From Pisolithus tinctorius (taxonomy: Eukaryota; Basidiomycota; Agaricomycetes; Boletales; Pisolithaceae): a DNA stretch of 64,000 bases. A program made the position numbers and the translations under genes. The stretch lies in NCBI GenBank assembly GCA_024663395.1, contig JANFAH010000117.1, positions 35,686-99,685 on the forward strand, read 5' to 3'. The first letter of the stretch is position 1. Each line of letters starts with the position of its first letter. Of the stretch, positions 48,301 through 58,800 are shown in pieces. A model generated the notes under the pieces. It made no database searches and was not told the DNA's origin. It saw only the letters and a program-made list of their open reading frames with translations.

Positions 48301-51254
48301 AACACCCAGACCCAGCCGACTCGGAACCTGGTAGTACTGGGAAACCATGTCTCCCTCCTTTGTCAATACCTCAAGACAACGGCATTGACAGGGAAAGACA
48401 AGCTGATCCCTCATGCCCTGGATGGCATCACCAGTGACATCTTGGTGCAGGACCTGGCCTTGGCACGGCCATTTGCAGAGATTGCAGCCAGGGCATGTTT
48501 CCCAGACAAGCCAGAGGTGGTGGAGCTGTATCGCAACCACGTCTTTGTCAACTACGATTGCCTCTTCGACTCCAAAGACCTGTCGACCATCATGAGCAAG
48601 CACAGCCTTCCCATCATGCACTTTGGGCTGACCATCAACTCGTGGCGACACATCCAAACAGCATGGAAACGAAAGCTTGGCTGTGCAGTGGAGGACGTGA
48701 TAGAGATGGACAGGGAAGACAACGTGGAAGCCCTGCAGGCAGGCCACAGTCGATCTACAGAAAACCGAGTGTATGGCATCAGCATGGATGCTCTGGCTGG
48801 AGCTGCAGAGGACGTGCTACCTGCATACCTCAATGCCAGCATGGAATGGCAAAGGCACTGCCAGGTGCCAGTCGGTGGCCAGTTGGCATCATACAAGACT
48901 GCACGGACACATGCCCCATCCCCACCTGCACCAGAGCCCAGGGAAAACAAGCGACCGGTCGCCTATTCCATGCCAACCGAGGCAATCCAAAAGGCCATGG
49001 TAGATGCAGTGGTGGCCAAACTGCCATCCACAGATGAGATTGCCACCAAGGTGATGGACAAGCTGATGCCTGCATTGAAGGGAATGTTGCAGGAGGTGCT
49101 TCAATCTGCCACAGGAGGCCCATCAGAGAGGACAGATGAAGGAAAAGGGAAGGAGAGGGAGAAAGAGCAAGGGCAGAGCACCAGTCACGGTCGGTAATAC
49201 CCATGTCAGATGATCGTTGGAAATTAAATCCAATCTAGCCAGGATCCAGTCTGGAATAAGCGACCGGTCGCCTATCTGGGACCTCAGTGATGTTGAACTC
49301 GAGCCAAGGGATGACATACATGGTAAGAACATGCAAGACATTTGCCCAATAGATGAGTCACCTGACATGGCATTTCACAGACCAGTCTACAGAACCCAGC
49401 ACGAGTGGTCAGTCAGCTATTTTGGGACAAGCCCTGCAGGCGATGCAGGGCCTGCTCAAGAACCCATCAGCAACCTGGAAATCAAAGGAACAGGGTGCCT
49501 GCATGGCAACAGTCCTCAAAGGACAAACGGACCTGGTAGCAGTGCTGGGTACTGGAGCTGGAAAGTCCATGTTAGCAATAATTCCCAGCATGGTGCAACC
49601 GAGGGAAGCCACAGTGCTGGTCTTGCCTCTGAACTCTCTCATGCTGGACTACCAACGACGGCTGGAGGAGTTCAGAGTGCCATATCAAGTCTATGCAGCA
49701 GACAAGCCCCTGAACTCGTCCACCAATTTGATTCTGGTCACGGCTGACAGGGCATTGACATTGCAGTGGCGGGCTGCCCTGGCAGTGCTCAACCAAAGCA
49801 AGAAGGTGGCCAGGCTGATATTTGATGAGGCCCACATTCCTCTCATGGCCAAAGACTATCGCATGGCCTTTCAAAGCATCCACCAACTACGCAGCATCCC
49901 GATGCAGCTAGTGCTGCTGAGTGCCACCCTTCCAACTTGGTGCATGGAGGAAGTCAAGACCACCTTCCAGCTGGTACAGCAAACCCAGGTCGTCCGACAA
50001 AGTACAGACCGATCAGAACTGGCATATCACTTGGAAAGGGTGCCAGTCGACTCCATGCATCGATGAGTAGCAGAAGTGTTGGAGGTGGAAGCTGGAAGCT
50101 GGCAGGAAAGGGACAGAGCCTTGGTGTTCGTGACATCCATAGCAGCCGGTCAGAAGCTATCACACTCGATGGCATATCCATTCTACAATGGAGACACGGG
50201 GACCTCAGATGAGGACCGACGATGGATATACCAACAGTGGATCAAGGGATTCTACAAGGTTCTCATCGCCACCACTGCCTTCAGCGCTGGGAATGACTAC
50301 CCTCATGTGCGGACGGTCATTCACATGGACCGACCATTTGACATGGTGGATTACATCCAAGGACAGGGCAGAGCAGGTCGAGACGGACAGCCAGCCAACT
50401 GCTATACGATCATTCCACCGACGTCGACCCTGCCTGACATACAGTCCATGGGGCTGGAAGGGGAGGCCAAATGGGCAATCTACGAACTGCTGTATTGCTA
50501 TGGGCCAAGGAGATGCCTGCGGTATGGGATGACACTGTTCAATGACAGCAAAGGGATCAGCTGTGGTATGGAGCAGGGGAACGAGGCATGCACCGTCTGC
50601 CTGGAGGAGCCGGGACACAACCCATTGGACATACAAGTGGCTGGCACAGCCAGGCTCAAACAGCAGGCCATGAGATCCATCCAAGGGCAATCAGCAGAAC
50701 AGCCTGCTCCTCTGAAGACTAGCTTTGATGCCGCATCAGTACTGGCACGACGACTACGAGGAGAGGAAGAGACCAAGCAATTGGAAGAGGGGGACAAAAT
50801 ATTGGCTGCTTTGGAAAGTTTCCAGGGGTGTTGCAGCCTTTGCAGAGTGCTGAAGAAAGGTGCCATGGAGCGACATGGGATCAGAGAATGTCCACATCTG
50901 GCTGGAGATGGATGGAGTGACTACGTGGAGTGGAGAAAGGGACTCCACTATGACAAGACCTACCACAAGAAGATCTGCTGGATGTGCCACGTCCCACAGG
51001 TAAACGACAAGGTACATCCACAATTCCAAAGGGCACTGGGAGGGCAGGCTTGTAGGTTTGCAGATGTGGTGGCACCAGCTGCATATGGGATCCATCGCCA
51101 AGCCACATTGGGAGAGCAAGCACAGAGAGAATTTGGGCAAAATTGGGGAGATTCCAGAGGGTTTAGCAGGTGGTTGATGGGACGACCGAGGCATGGGGAT
51201 CATAGCAATCTGTTTGCGTTGATCATGTGGTACCACCAGCAGCAGCAGGAGTAG
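45381..51254 (+). pseudogene. Giant OrsD zinc-finger / recombinase-like / RecQ helicase gene, one nonsense codon
   Basis: Exons: 45381-45626, 45682-45711, 45770-45811, 45867-45914, 45976-46008, 46066-46092, 46142-46240, 46286-46375, 46401-47245, 47298-49193, 49288-49322 and 49381-51254, about 1755 codons. The N-terminus has a zinc-finger-like 'CPTCQENFSSRKEYSSHTKKC'. An OrsD-type pair ('CQICQ..HLAKTHG', 'CDNC..RKHHGKEH') lies at about residues 258-340. A middle domain with 'APSRGTELTAM', 'WRHIQ' and 'GHSRSTENRVYG' resembles tyrosine recombinases. The C-terminal RecQ helicase has Walker A 'GTGAGKS', 'FDEAH', 'LLSATLP' and 'GQGRAGRDG'. This architecture matches telomere-linked helicases of basidiomycetes. 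The TGA at 50064 splits the helicase in frame, probably from a CGA arginine codon. A 25-nt intron at 46376 is uncertain. Five introns carry the palindrome. Confidence 0.8.
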
Positions 51255-51334
51255 CGCTCCAAAACAAGCGACTGGTCGCTTGCAACCAGGGACTTTTGTG
51301 AGAAGATGTTACATTATGTAATTGACAAATATGG

Positions 51335-51413
51335 ATATATATTGGTTAGATAAGCAGCTGAGGCATGCATAAGCACTGCCAGATGAGTGGCTATGCAGAT
51401 TTTGCTTCTTGAG
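51335..51413 (+). promoter_or_regulatory. TATA box and leader motif of gene A
   Basis: 'tatatatt' at 51336 and 'TTTTGCTTCTTGAG' at 51400, followed by an 'accaccacc' run. It resembles the leaders at 45317 and 53251, although the spacing here is about 30 bases longer. Confidence 0.45.
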
Positions 51414-51471
51414 TTGCAACCACCACCTGCTAAATCAGTACACGGTGCAAACAAGTACAAACACTGTTGAC

Positions 51472-52581
51472 ATGTCCAACTACACAAATGCCAAGGTATG
51501 TATGGACTTGCGACCAGCTGGGCCATCCCAGGCCACACAAATAAGCGACCGGTTGCTTATTTGCTGCAAATGGTGTAGAGAAATGTCCTCAAAAAGGCAC
51601 AAGATGCAGGTAGCCACCAGCAGGAGCAGGGAGTCCCAGCAGTAAATGAAAGCATGGCACAAATAGGCAACCTTCTACCCATGTGGCCATTGCTGGATGG
51701 CAGCAAGGATGAGGACAGCAGTGGGGATGAAGTAAGCATACGTTTCACTCAAATGAAAGGGACAGGACTCACGTACACTGACAGACCATGCCACCATTGT
51801 TGCTGGGACCATGCCCTGTCACCAAATCCACAGTAAGTTCGAGATGGATCATCATTCATTCAAAGCTACAGCAACCCCAACCTTTGATGCCCACAGAAAT
51901 ATGATCTGCCCACCTATGAAGTGGCTGAATTGCAGCTTGCAGGCAGTCACCATGACGTCGTCAAGTTTGTCCACTTGGATTACATGGAGTACTTGCTGCC
52001 ACTCATGGAGGATCTGAGATTCGTAACTACACGGGCTTGCTTGCTGGAGGAAGACCTGAGGGAACTGTACGAGCACAAAGCAAATGGGACTCTCCCATCT
52101 TCCCTTCGCAAGCGGCGACCATCGTTCAACTGTGGTAGGGAATATGTCATCAAGATTCGTACAAGGTGCTTGGACATTACGATTGCCGAGAAAGAGGCAT
52201 CACTGCAGTTTTGCCGAACCAAATTAGATCTGGCCACCTGGGCACCGGAGTGGCAGGAAGTGATCACTGGGGCATGGGACATGACCATCTCCAAACTGTA
52301 CTCGAGTCCTCAGATCATCATGGAAGGTGGGGAAGAGAAGTTGGTGGGGTGGAAACCATCAGAGGAAGGTCTACAGAAGCTTGCAGAAACTCTTGCAGAC
52401 ATCGAGGCCATCGGAAAGCAGGTAATAGACATTCAGATCGTCAGAGACAAACTACGACGGGATGCTACAGGGAAAAGACAAGGGGTGAGCACACTGCTAT
52501 CACCATACTGCAGCAATCACACAACCGATAGCTGATCTGTGCCACCAGGCAACAGTGGAACCCCTTCATCTTCACAGCTAG
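51472..52581 (+). CDS. Uncharacterised cassette protein (gene A)
   Basis: Five exons (51472-51495, 51579-51731, 51785-51832, 51897-52484, 52549-52581) give 281 residues. All four introns are phase 0, and the first carries the palindrome at 51541. The N-terminus is Gln/Ser/Asp-rich ('SKDEDSSGDE'). The long fourth exon is helical and charged ('CLLEEDLRELYEHKA', 'IAEKEASLQFCRTKLDL', 'ETLADIEAIGKQVIDIQIV'), suggesting coiled-coil or DNA-associated structure. I do not recognise a family. It sits between the helicase gene and gene B on the same strand, and its promoter/leader resembles theirs, so they may act together. The last short exon is the least certain part. Confidence 0.65.
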
Positions 52582-53357
52582 ATCAGGGAGGGTGAATGGC
52601 AAGTATGTGGGGTGGCCATACCACCAGACCCATTGCCATGGGCCCTGGCTTGACATGCGACCGGTCGCTTGTCCATTGCTGGTTCATGGGACATCAGTAG
52701 AATGGGAAAAAACATTGCATGATTGGAAAATATGGTCATCAGAGGATTACACGAGCAGCCAAGCAGTATATGAACACTAGCAGATGCGAGTTTCGCCGCT
52801 CCACTTGCACTGTCGTGACACATAAAGTACACTGTGATCACGATGCTCATAACTGGTTTCTGCTCCTTGTGTCACATCTCTTTGTCCCTCTCTTCAGGAA
52901 GGACACCAGCTCTGGTCAGAAGCATCAACCAAAATGCTGGTGTATCAAGATAAGTGACCAGTCACTTATGACCATGGAGCATGCCAACAACTGTGAGGTG
53001 CACACACGAGCCAGTCCAACTCTGGACAGGTATGACAACCAAAATGCCAGCATACATACCCAAGATAAGTGACCGGTCACCTATTTTTTTTTTCGTGGGG
53101 CATGCCCATGACCATTCGGTGCACACCCAAGCCAGCATGGCTTACTTAATTGATTACATAAGCAATAAATAGCACCACTTTCACATAGTTCACTGATTGA
53201 TTATTTAATGTCCAAATATGGAAGTCACAGCATTATATAATCAACAAACAAGTATATACCAAGGTCAGATTGGTGGCTGTGTAACTTTTGCATCTTGAAC
53301 TTGAACCACCGCCTACTGCATTTGGATTAAGTACAAACAGATACAAATAACAAAATC
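52582..53357. other. Spacer between genes A and B with three palindromes
   Basis: No coding gene was recognised. Palindromes lie at 52653, 52950 and 53065. The 52950 copy is changed to ATAAGTGACCAGTCACTTAT, with transitions in all three CpGs. The region also contains the TATA and leader motif of gene B and a T-run at about 53083. Confidence 0.5.
53251..53300 (+). promoter_or_regulatory. TATA box and leader motif of gene B
   Basis: 'agtatatacc' about 33 bases before 'TTTTGCATCTTGAAC', followed by 'tgaaccacc'. Spacing and sequence closely match the helicase-gene leader at 45317-45363. Confidence 0.5.
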
Positions 53358-54942
53358 ATGTCCAGCACCAACCAAAATCAGACCAAGGTAAGTCAAAGTC
53401 ATTGGAAAAATAAGCGACCGGTCGCTTATTTCTCTCCCCCTGCCTGCAGTCCAACAACAACAACAGCAAGTCTGGCAAAAGGACTGCTGTGCCCCAGGTA
53501 AGTTGTGGCATACCTCATCTCCAGGAAACCACACTGACTTGCATGTGTATCATGTCATGTCACAACTTTCCCAGGCCCCCAGACCCACTGTAAGTGATGT
53601 GGAACCTCTGACAAGCGACTGGTCACTTATTTTGACCATCTTTTCAGGGTGTTTCCACTGGAACAGATGTGGCTGCAGCCATCAATCTCTCACATGCCCA
53701 GTCTACTGCTGCCCACAAAAGGTTAGCAGCGAGGAAGGCAACAAAGGTGTGTTTTTTTTTTTTTTCTTTCTCACCTCCCACAAGTGACCGGTCGCTTATT
53801 CTTGTCGACACCCATAGGCGACTGCACCTGAGGGTGAAGAAGGGGGAGAGATGGACGTTGAACAGGTAAGTTCATGTCACCCATAAACAAGCGACCGGTC
53901 GCTTATTCTTGTCAACACCCATAGGCGACTGCACCCGAGGGTGAAGAAGGGGGAGTGATGGACATCGAACAGGTAAGCTCATATCACCCATAAACAAGCA
54001 ACCGGTCACTTATTCTTGTCGACACCCATAGGCGACTGCACCCGAGGGTGAAGAAGGGGGAGAGATGGATGTCGAACAGGTAAGTTCATGTCACCCATAA
54101 ACAAGCGACCAGTCACTTATTCTTGTCGACACCCATAGGCGATTGCACCCGAGGGTGAAGAAGGGGGAGAGATGGATGTTGAACAGGTAAGTTCACATCA
54201 CCCATAAACAAGTGACCAGTCGCTTATTCTTGTCGACACCTCATAGGCAACTGCACCCAAGGGTGAAGAGGGGGGAAAGATGGTTGTCAAACAGGTAAGT
54301 TGGCATCATCCAAAAATAAGCGACCGGTCGCTTATCATTTCTGACCATTGCAGAAGAGTGGTGGCAAGAAGAGCCCCAAGAAAAATTCCAAGGTAGGTCA
54401 GGGTCCACACGAGGCACGTACATGTCACTAACAACTGATATCAATGTAGAAACGTGGACACCAGGACGAAGTGGAAGAGACTGCAGGAACGGAAACTGGA
54501 GGGGTCTCGGAGGCAGTGGTAAAGCACTCACTGTTGACTTGGATTCCATGGTGATTGCTGACATGACATGATTTCAAGTCACAGAGCAAGCGTCAGAAGA
54601 AGGCCCATAAAGGATCCACTAGGGCACAGATGGTATGTTATTGGTCCAAATAAGCGACCGGTCGCCTATTTTTGATTCTGATCCAATAGCCACCACCCAA
54701 GGAAATTCTGACCAGAAAGCGTGGTCCCAAAGCTTCCAAGGGCAAAGGCAAGGCGACAACCACCGAGGTCAGTACCAGTTCAAGGTCTGTTGACCAGCCA
54801 CTGATGTATCTGTCTTTCACAGGATGATGGTAGCAGTAAAGAGTGGGAACCCCTACCGGTTGCAAGTGGGGTAAGCAGGGCCTGACCTGTCCAGGGGGTC
54901 TGATGTCTGATGCCAACTATACAGCCCCTGGGGAAATTATAA
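53358..54942 (+). CDS. Uncharacterised basic/acidic repeat protein (gene B), all introns phase 0
   Basis: Fifteen exons: 53358-53387, 53450-53497, 53575-53589, 53648-53746, 53818-53865, 53925-53972, 54032-54079, 54139-54186, 54247-54294, 54354-54392, 54450-54518, 54579-54632, 54690-54767, 54823-54870 and 54925-54942. They total 738 nt and 245 residues. Every intron is phase 0, and nine of fourteen hold a copy of the palindrome. Exons 5-9 are five near-identical 48-nt exons encoding 'ATAPEGEEGGEMDVEQ'-like acidic repeats. The flanks are Lys/Arg-rich ('KSGGKKSPKKNSK', 'QSKRQKKAHKGSTRAQ'), which suggests a nuclear, nucleic-acid- or chromatin-binding protein. I recognise no family. The regular exon-intron pattern and clean phases make a real gene likely. 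Confidence 0.75.
53800..54294 (+). repeat. Five tandem 107-bp exon-intron units in gene B
   Basis: Exon starts at 53818, 53925, 54032, 54139 and 54247, spaced 107, 107, 107 and 108 bases. Each unit has an intron (GTAAG...CCCATAG or TCATAG) with the palindrome near its middle, and a 48-nt exon. Units differ by a few substitutions, mostly transitions. The array evidently grew by tandem duplication of an intron plus an exon. Confidence 0.95.
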
Positions 54943-55811
54943 TTACAAACTCCCGACCATAATTTGGGGGAAATAATGCTGGGAGTCGATAGATATGTCC
55001 ATTGGGATGTCCCAGGTGAAATTTGAATGAAATTGGCGGTCAGAAAAAAAATCTACAGGGGGTAGAAGTATGGTCAGACCACAAAGTGGTATCTCTTTGG
55101 AAATACTTCTGGGAGGCTGGAAATCATTTCCATTGTCTTCAGTGGCATTGATAACACCCAGGACATCCATCCCTGGCAAGCTGGCACCCCCTCCTGATGT
55201 TACTGGATCGCCATCCCTGGGGTATGAGGAGGGGATCAGGTATGTCGATGAAACAAATATGGGGACCTTTGTAACACAATTCTGATGGTCTTGTAATGTC
55301 ATACAGATGGGGTAGACATGGTTCAGACAGCCAGATCGATCTCTGAAATTGTTTTGATGGAGTGAACATGGGGAGGGGGGGGGTAACATATCTTACATGG
55401 ATATTCTGACACCTAGGAATGCTGCAACCATTGTCATCATCTGTTGTGACTTTCAGGCCCTCCAGGACAACCATTCCTGACAAGGTTTCATGCTTCCTAA
55501 ACTTTACAGGATAAGAGGAGGGGAATGACACTTAGGGTCCTTTCTGGTGTGATCCAAATGGTCCTGCCATGTCATTCAAGTGGCACAGGCATGGTATGGA
55601 CAGCTGGATTGATCTGGAATTGTTTTGATGGAGTGAAGCTGAAGAGGGGGGTTCACCTTGGGGCCAGGTATCATCCCAAGATGCCAAACATGTTGCTACC
55701 TGATCAGACTACACTAGGCAACACTGGGATTCAGTTCCACAGGAACAGGAACCACAATCTATATCAACATTGCATTCATCACTTTCTCCCTCTGTACCCA
55801 TATCCTTGCCT

Positions 55812-55842
<31 letters not shown>

Positions 55843-55852
55843 CTGCTTCCCT
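54943..55852. other. Non-coding spacer with diverged ~271-bp tandem repeat
   Basis: Two diverged copies start at about 55080 and 55400. They share 'ttgttttgatggagtgaa' (55348 and 55619) and 'tgg.c..cctgacaaggtt/tccctggcaagct'-type stretches. A weaker third copy may lie upstream. No coding gene was recognised. Confidence 0.5.
55813..55836. repeat. Homopolymer run of 24 C
   Basis: An uninterrupted run of 24 cytosines, 17 bases before the stop of the minus-strand gene. It may form G-quadruplex or i-motif structure and is a likely site of length polymorphism or sequencing error. Confidence 0.95.
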
Positions 55853-58800
55853 CTATGAGGTGGCCTTGCCTCTTCTTGCTGGAGGCTTTCGAGCATTCTT
55901 TGCCTTTGATGACTTCTTAGTCTGTGCCTCTTTCAGCCTCTGCCTTTCTAAGATGAGGGCCTTGCTAGCCAGCAGTTCATCATATCCCGCATGCTCCAGG
56001 AGCTCCATTTGCAGTGCATTCCTGGGCTTTACCACTCGAGATGCTCGTCTCCTGGCCTGTTGCTGTTCCTTCTCGGTGGAGATCCCCTCGATCTTGTAGA
56101 ACTTGGGATTTGTCACCAGAACCACCTTCTCACCCTCCACCCACCATGTCTTCCCAGGACTCTTTTCACTCCCTTTGGTCGCATCAGGTAATGTCTGAAG
56201 GACAGAAAATATCCTGCCAAGGTGGTCCAGCACCTCAAACTCCTCCAGGGGTGTCCTGTTCTTCATCACCTGGTGATACTCCCAAATATACCCAGGCTTT
56301 GTCCAGAAGACATTCCATGGTGACCTCCGTGAAGGTTGTCCTGCTGTGGGTCCTGGGAAAAACAGGTTGACCCTCTCTGCAAAGCTTGACTGTCGGCGAC
56401 CAGCCCCTCCACTCCCTGCTATTTCTGCATTGCAGGCCTTGAATTCGCAGGCACGTATCGTCCTGAAGGTCTGGTTCAGAGTCCAACTCTGAATGGCATC
56501 TTCCAAAGACGTTGGCTCTGGTTTTCCCTCTGAACCTGTCAGCCAAGTCGCATCCAACTGGATCCAAAGCTGACAGGTAAACAGAACAAAAAGTTTCCCT
56601 ACCACTGGCCCCAGACCGGACAGTTGGGCCAACCACTTCCAGTCCTGCATGATCAACCAAGGCTGCAGTTGGATGGTCCTTGTCAATTTGGCCCACGTTG
56701 GTCTGCTGCCAATGGGAAATTGTTCCACTTCATCCAGAGGGGGAATCCTTGGCCAGGCAGGTCGTCCATCACCCCTCTTCAACTTTCCCTCCATCAGCTT
56801 GAGCACCTCCAGGTCATCATGATCCTGAACTTCTGGAAGATGGGGGACATGATGCAAGTCTAGGTCCAAAAGGAAGAACATTCCCAACCGCTCACACACC
56901 CTGGAGACCTGCAGAAGGGCCATGGACTCTCTCACATGGAAGTCAAGGATTATTGCAGTGGTGGACGTGCACCGAATCATGTGGCAGATGATGCCAGTCA
57001 GAATCCCAAGGTTGGGCGGTTCCAGTTCCTTGAGAGAGATCTGAGCCAACTGGAGGGCCCTGATGCGTCCAGCCATAAATTCCAACCAGACTTTGGTCGG
57101 GATCCAGAGAATGGGATTGGAGGCTAAAAGCTCTTCCATCTGCAAAGATGGAAGCATCAGATATGAGCATGATCGAGCTTGCAAATGCATCACCCTTTGT
57201 GGCACCACCAGTATTGCCTGCTCCACCGCAGCCCCACTCATCCTGTACTCGTCTCGCACCCCATATGACCTCTTCTTTGCATCTCCAGAATACATGTTGA
57301 TGGCCTGCATGCATTCCCCGATGAAGTCGTTGTTCAGGGCATAAGCATCCTTGTCCATGACAAAGGTGGGGCTGTTGTCATTGGGTCGGATCACCTCGTA
57401 GGCCAGATTATAAGCACTTCTGAATGCGATGTGAGTTTGCCTTGCTCGTTCCTGTGACATCTCTGCTTGGATCCCCCCATACCGTCCAAGCATGCAAGTG
57501 TGGTGGGCATTTCCTCGCAAATATCCACCTGCCCCAAAGGAAGCTTCCAGGGCATCCAGTCTCCACAATCCCACAAGCTTTTCGTCACATGTGGGGTGAA
57601 TGCTGATTCCCAAGTCGACCAAGAGCTCCCCATTGGCCCTGTCTACCATGTGGGACCAATCCAGAGCTGGAAGTCCATGGAGGAGAGCTTGGACCGGCGT
57701 TTGAACTGCTCCTGACAGGGTGGTTTTCGTCCACAACTTGATTCCCTTGCATTCCAGGACAAAGAAGAAGGAACCATAGTTTGCAAATCGTGAAGGGTCC
57801 TCTCGGATGATTGCCTCCATGGTCTTCTGGATCTGCTTCAACACTTGCATAGAAAAGGGGACCGCTTTTGGCCGACCAGCCTTCTTGGTTTTGCCACCCT
57901 TTCGTGCCTTGAACTGCACTTCCTTCAGAGTGAGAGAGACATATGGTGCACTCGAAACATCTGCATGTGCACGGATTGCTGGAAGTAGGACATGCTCCCA
58001 GAAAAAGTCAAGGACCTCCTTTGGGATGCGATTGGCATGCTTGTGTGTCATCTCATCCCTGTGGATCATCCTGGGGAAGCAAATGTAGACATTCATGGTG
58101 CCAGCAGCATTGCTCAAGGCACCAAACACTGTGTGAGGTACTCCACACAGAGGAAATGCCATGGTCAACCATTCAGTACGGCTTCCGATGGCACTGGAAT
58201 CTGCCTCTGACTGAGGCACAAGGATGTCGACATACACATGATTGTGCTTGTGCATAGGAGCCTTTTCCTCGATGATGGGACCAAGGTAGATGGGCAGCGG
58301 TGTGTTGAACTGTAGGGAATGTGTCACCCATATGAGACTGTCGATGTCCATGGTGACTTCCAACTCCTCTGGAGTCACCAACTTGTGATCCAGCTCCAGG
58401 TCCAGGCAGATGTGACGTCCATCCTCATGCCGCCCATTCACAAAGGTGTTCATGAGACGTTCTGAGGTGCTCGAGCCAATCTCGATCATCTGAGAGGCAC
58501 CCAGTATGACCACATCATCCACATGGACTCTTGATGGATGGGGCACCTGCCGGGCAAGAGAGTAATTTCCTGTAATGAAGCGATCAGAAGAGGGCACAAG
58601 GGCAGAATATGAGCACTCACCAGTAACATGGTCGCCGATTTGATGAGAAGACTGTAGTTAGCTGGAACACCCACTTGGAGGATATGGTCTGACAATCTGA
58701 TGGGGGGACCCAAGTAGAACATCTGGTTGAAGGAACTCAGCAGACGATAGCCATAATCTCGAAAGGATGTCCACATCCCAGGCCGATAGTAGGGCTCCTC

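Larger units (their letters stand above)
44929..54669. repeat. Dispersed 20-bp palindrome ATAAGCGACCGGTCGCTTAT, 23 copies
   Basis: Starts at 44929, 45060, 45178, 45737, 45937, 46260, 47268, 48947, 49256, 51264, 51541, 52653, 52950, 53065, 53410, 53611, 53780, 53887, 53994, 54101, 54208, 54316 and 54650. Perfect copies are at 46260, 47268, 53410 and 54316; most others differ by one to four bases. Most changes are CpG-to-TpG or CpA transitions, or A/C at position 2. Fifteen lie in predicted introns of three genes: 45737, 45937, 46260, 47268, 49256, 51541, then 53410 and all later copies. One (48947) is inside an exon, and the others are in 5', 3' or intergenic sequence. It keeps three CpGs in a CpG-poor region. 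No copy was found outside this 9.7-kb interval. Confidence 0.95.

Noticed and set aside
53800..54300. CRISPR-like appearance of regularly spaced palindromes
   Set aside because: Both the repeat and the interval between repeats are conserved, spacers are not unique, and the units fit exons and introns of a eukaryotic gene.
44929..54669. Palindromes as transcription terminators
   Set aside because: Most copies lie inside introns of genes that continue downstream, and eukaryotic Pol II does not use such hairpins as terminators.
44929..54669. Palindromes as cloning linkers (they contain an ACCGGT restriction site)
   Set aside because: Copies vary by CpG-type decay, sit at consistent places in introns, and are embedded in otherwise continuous genes.
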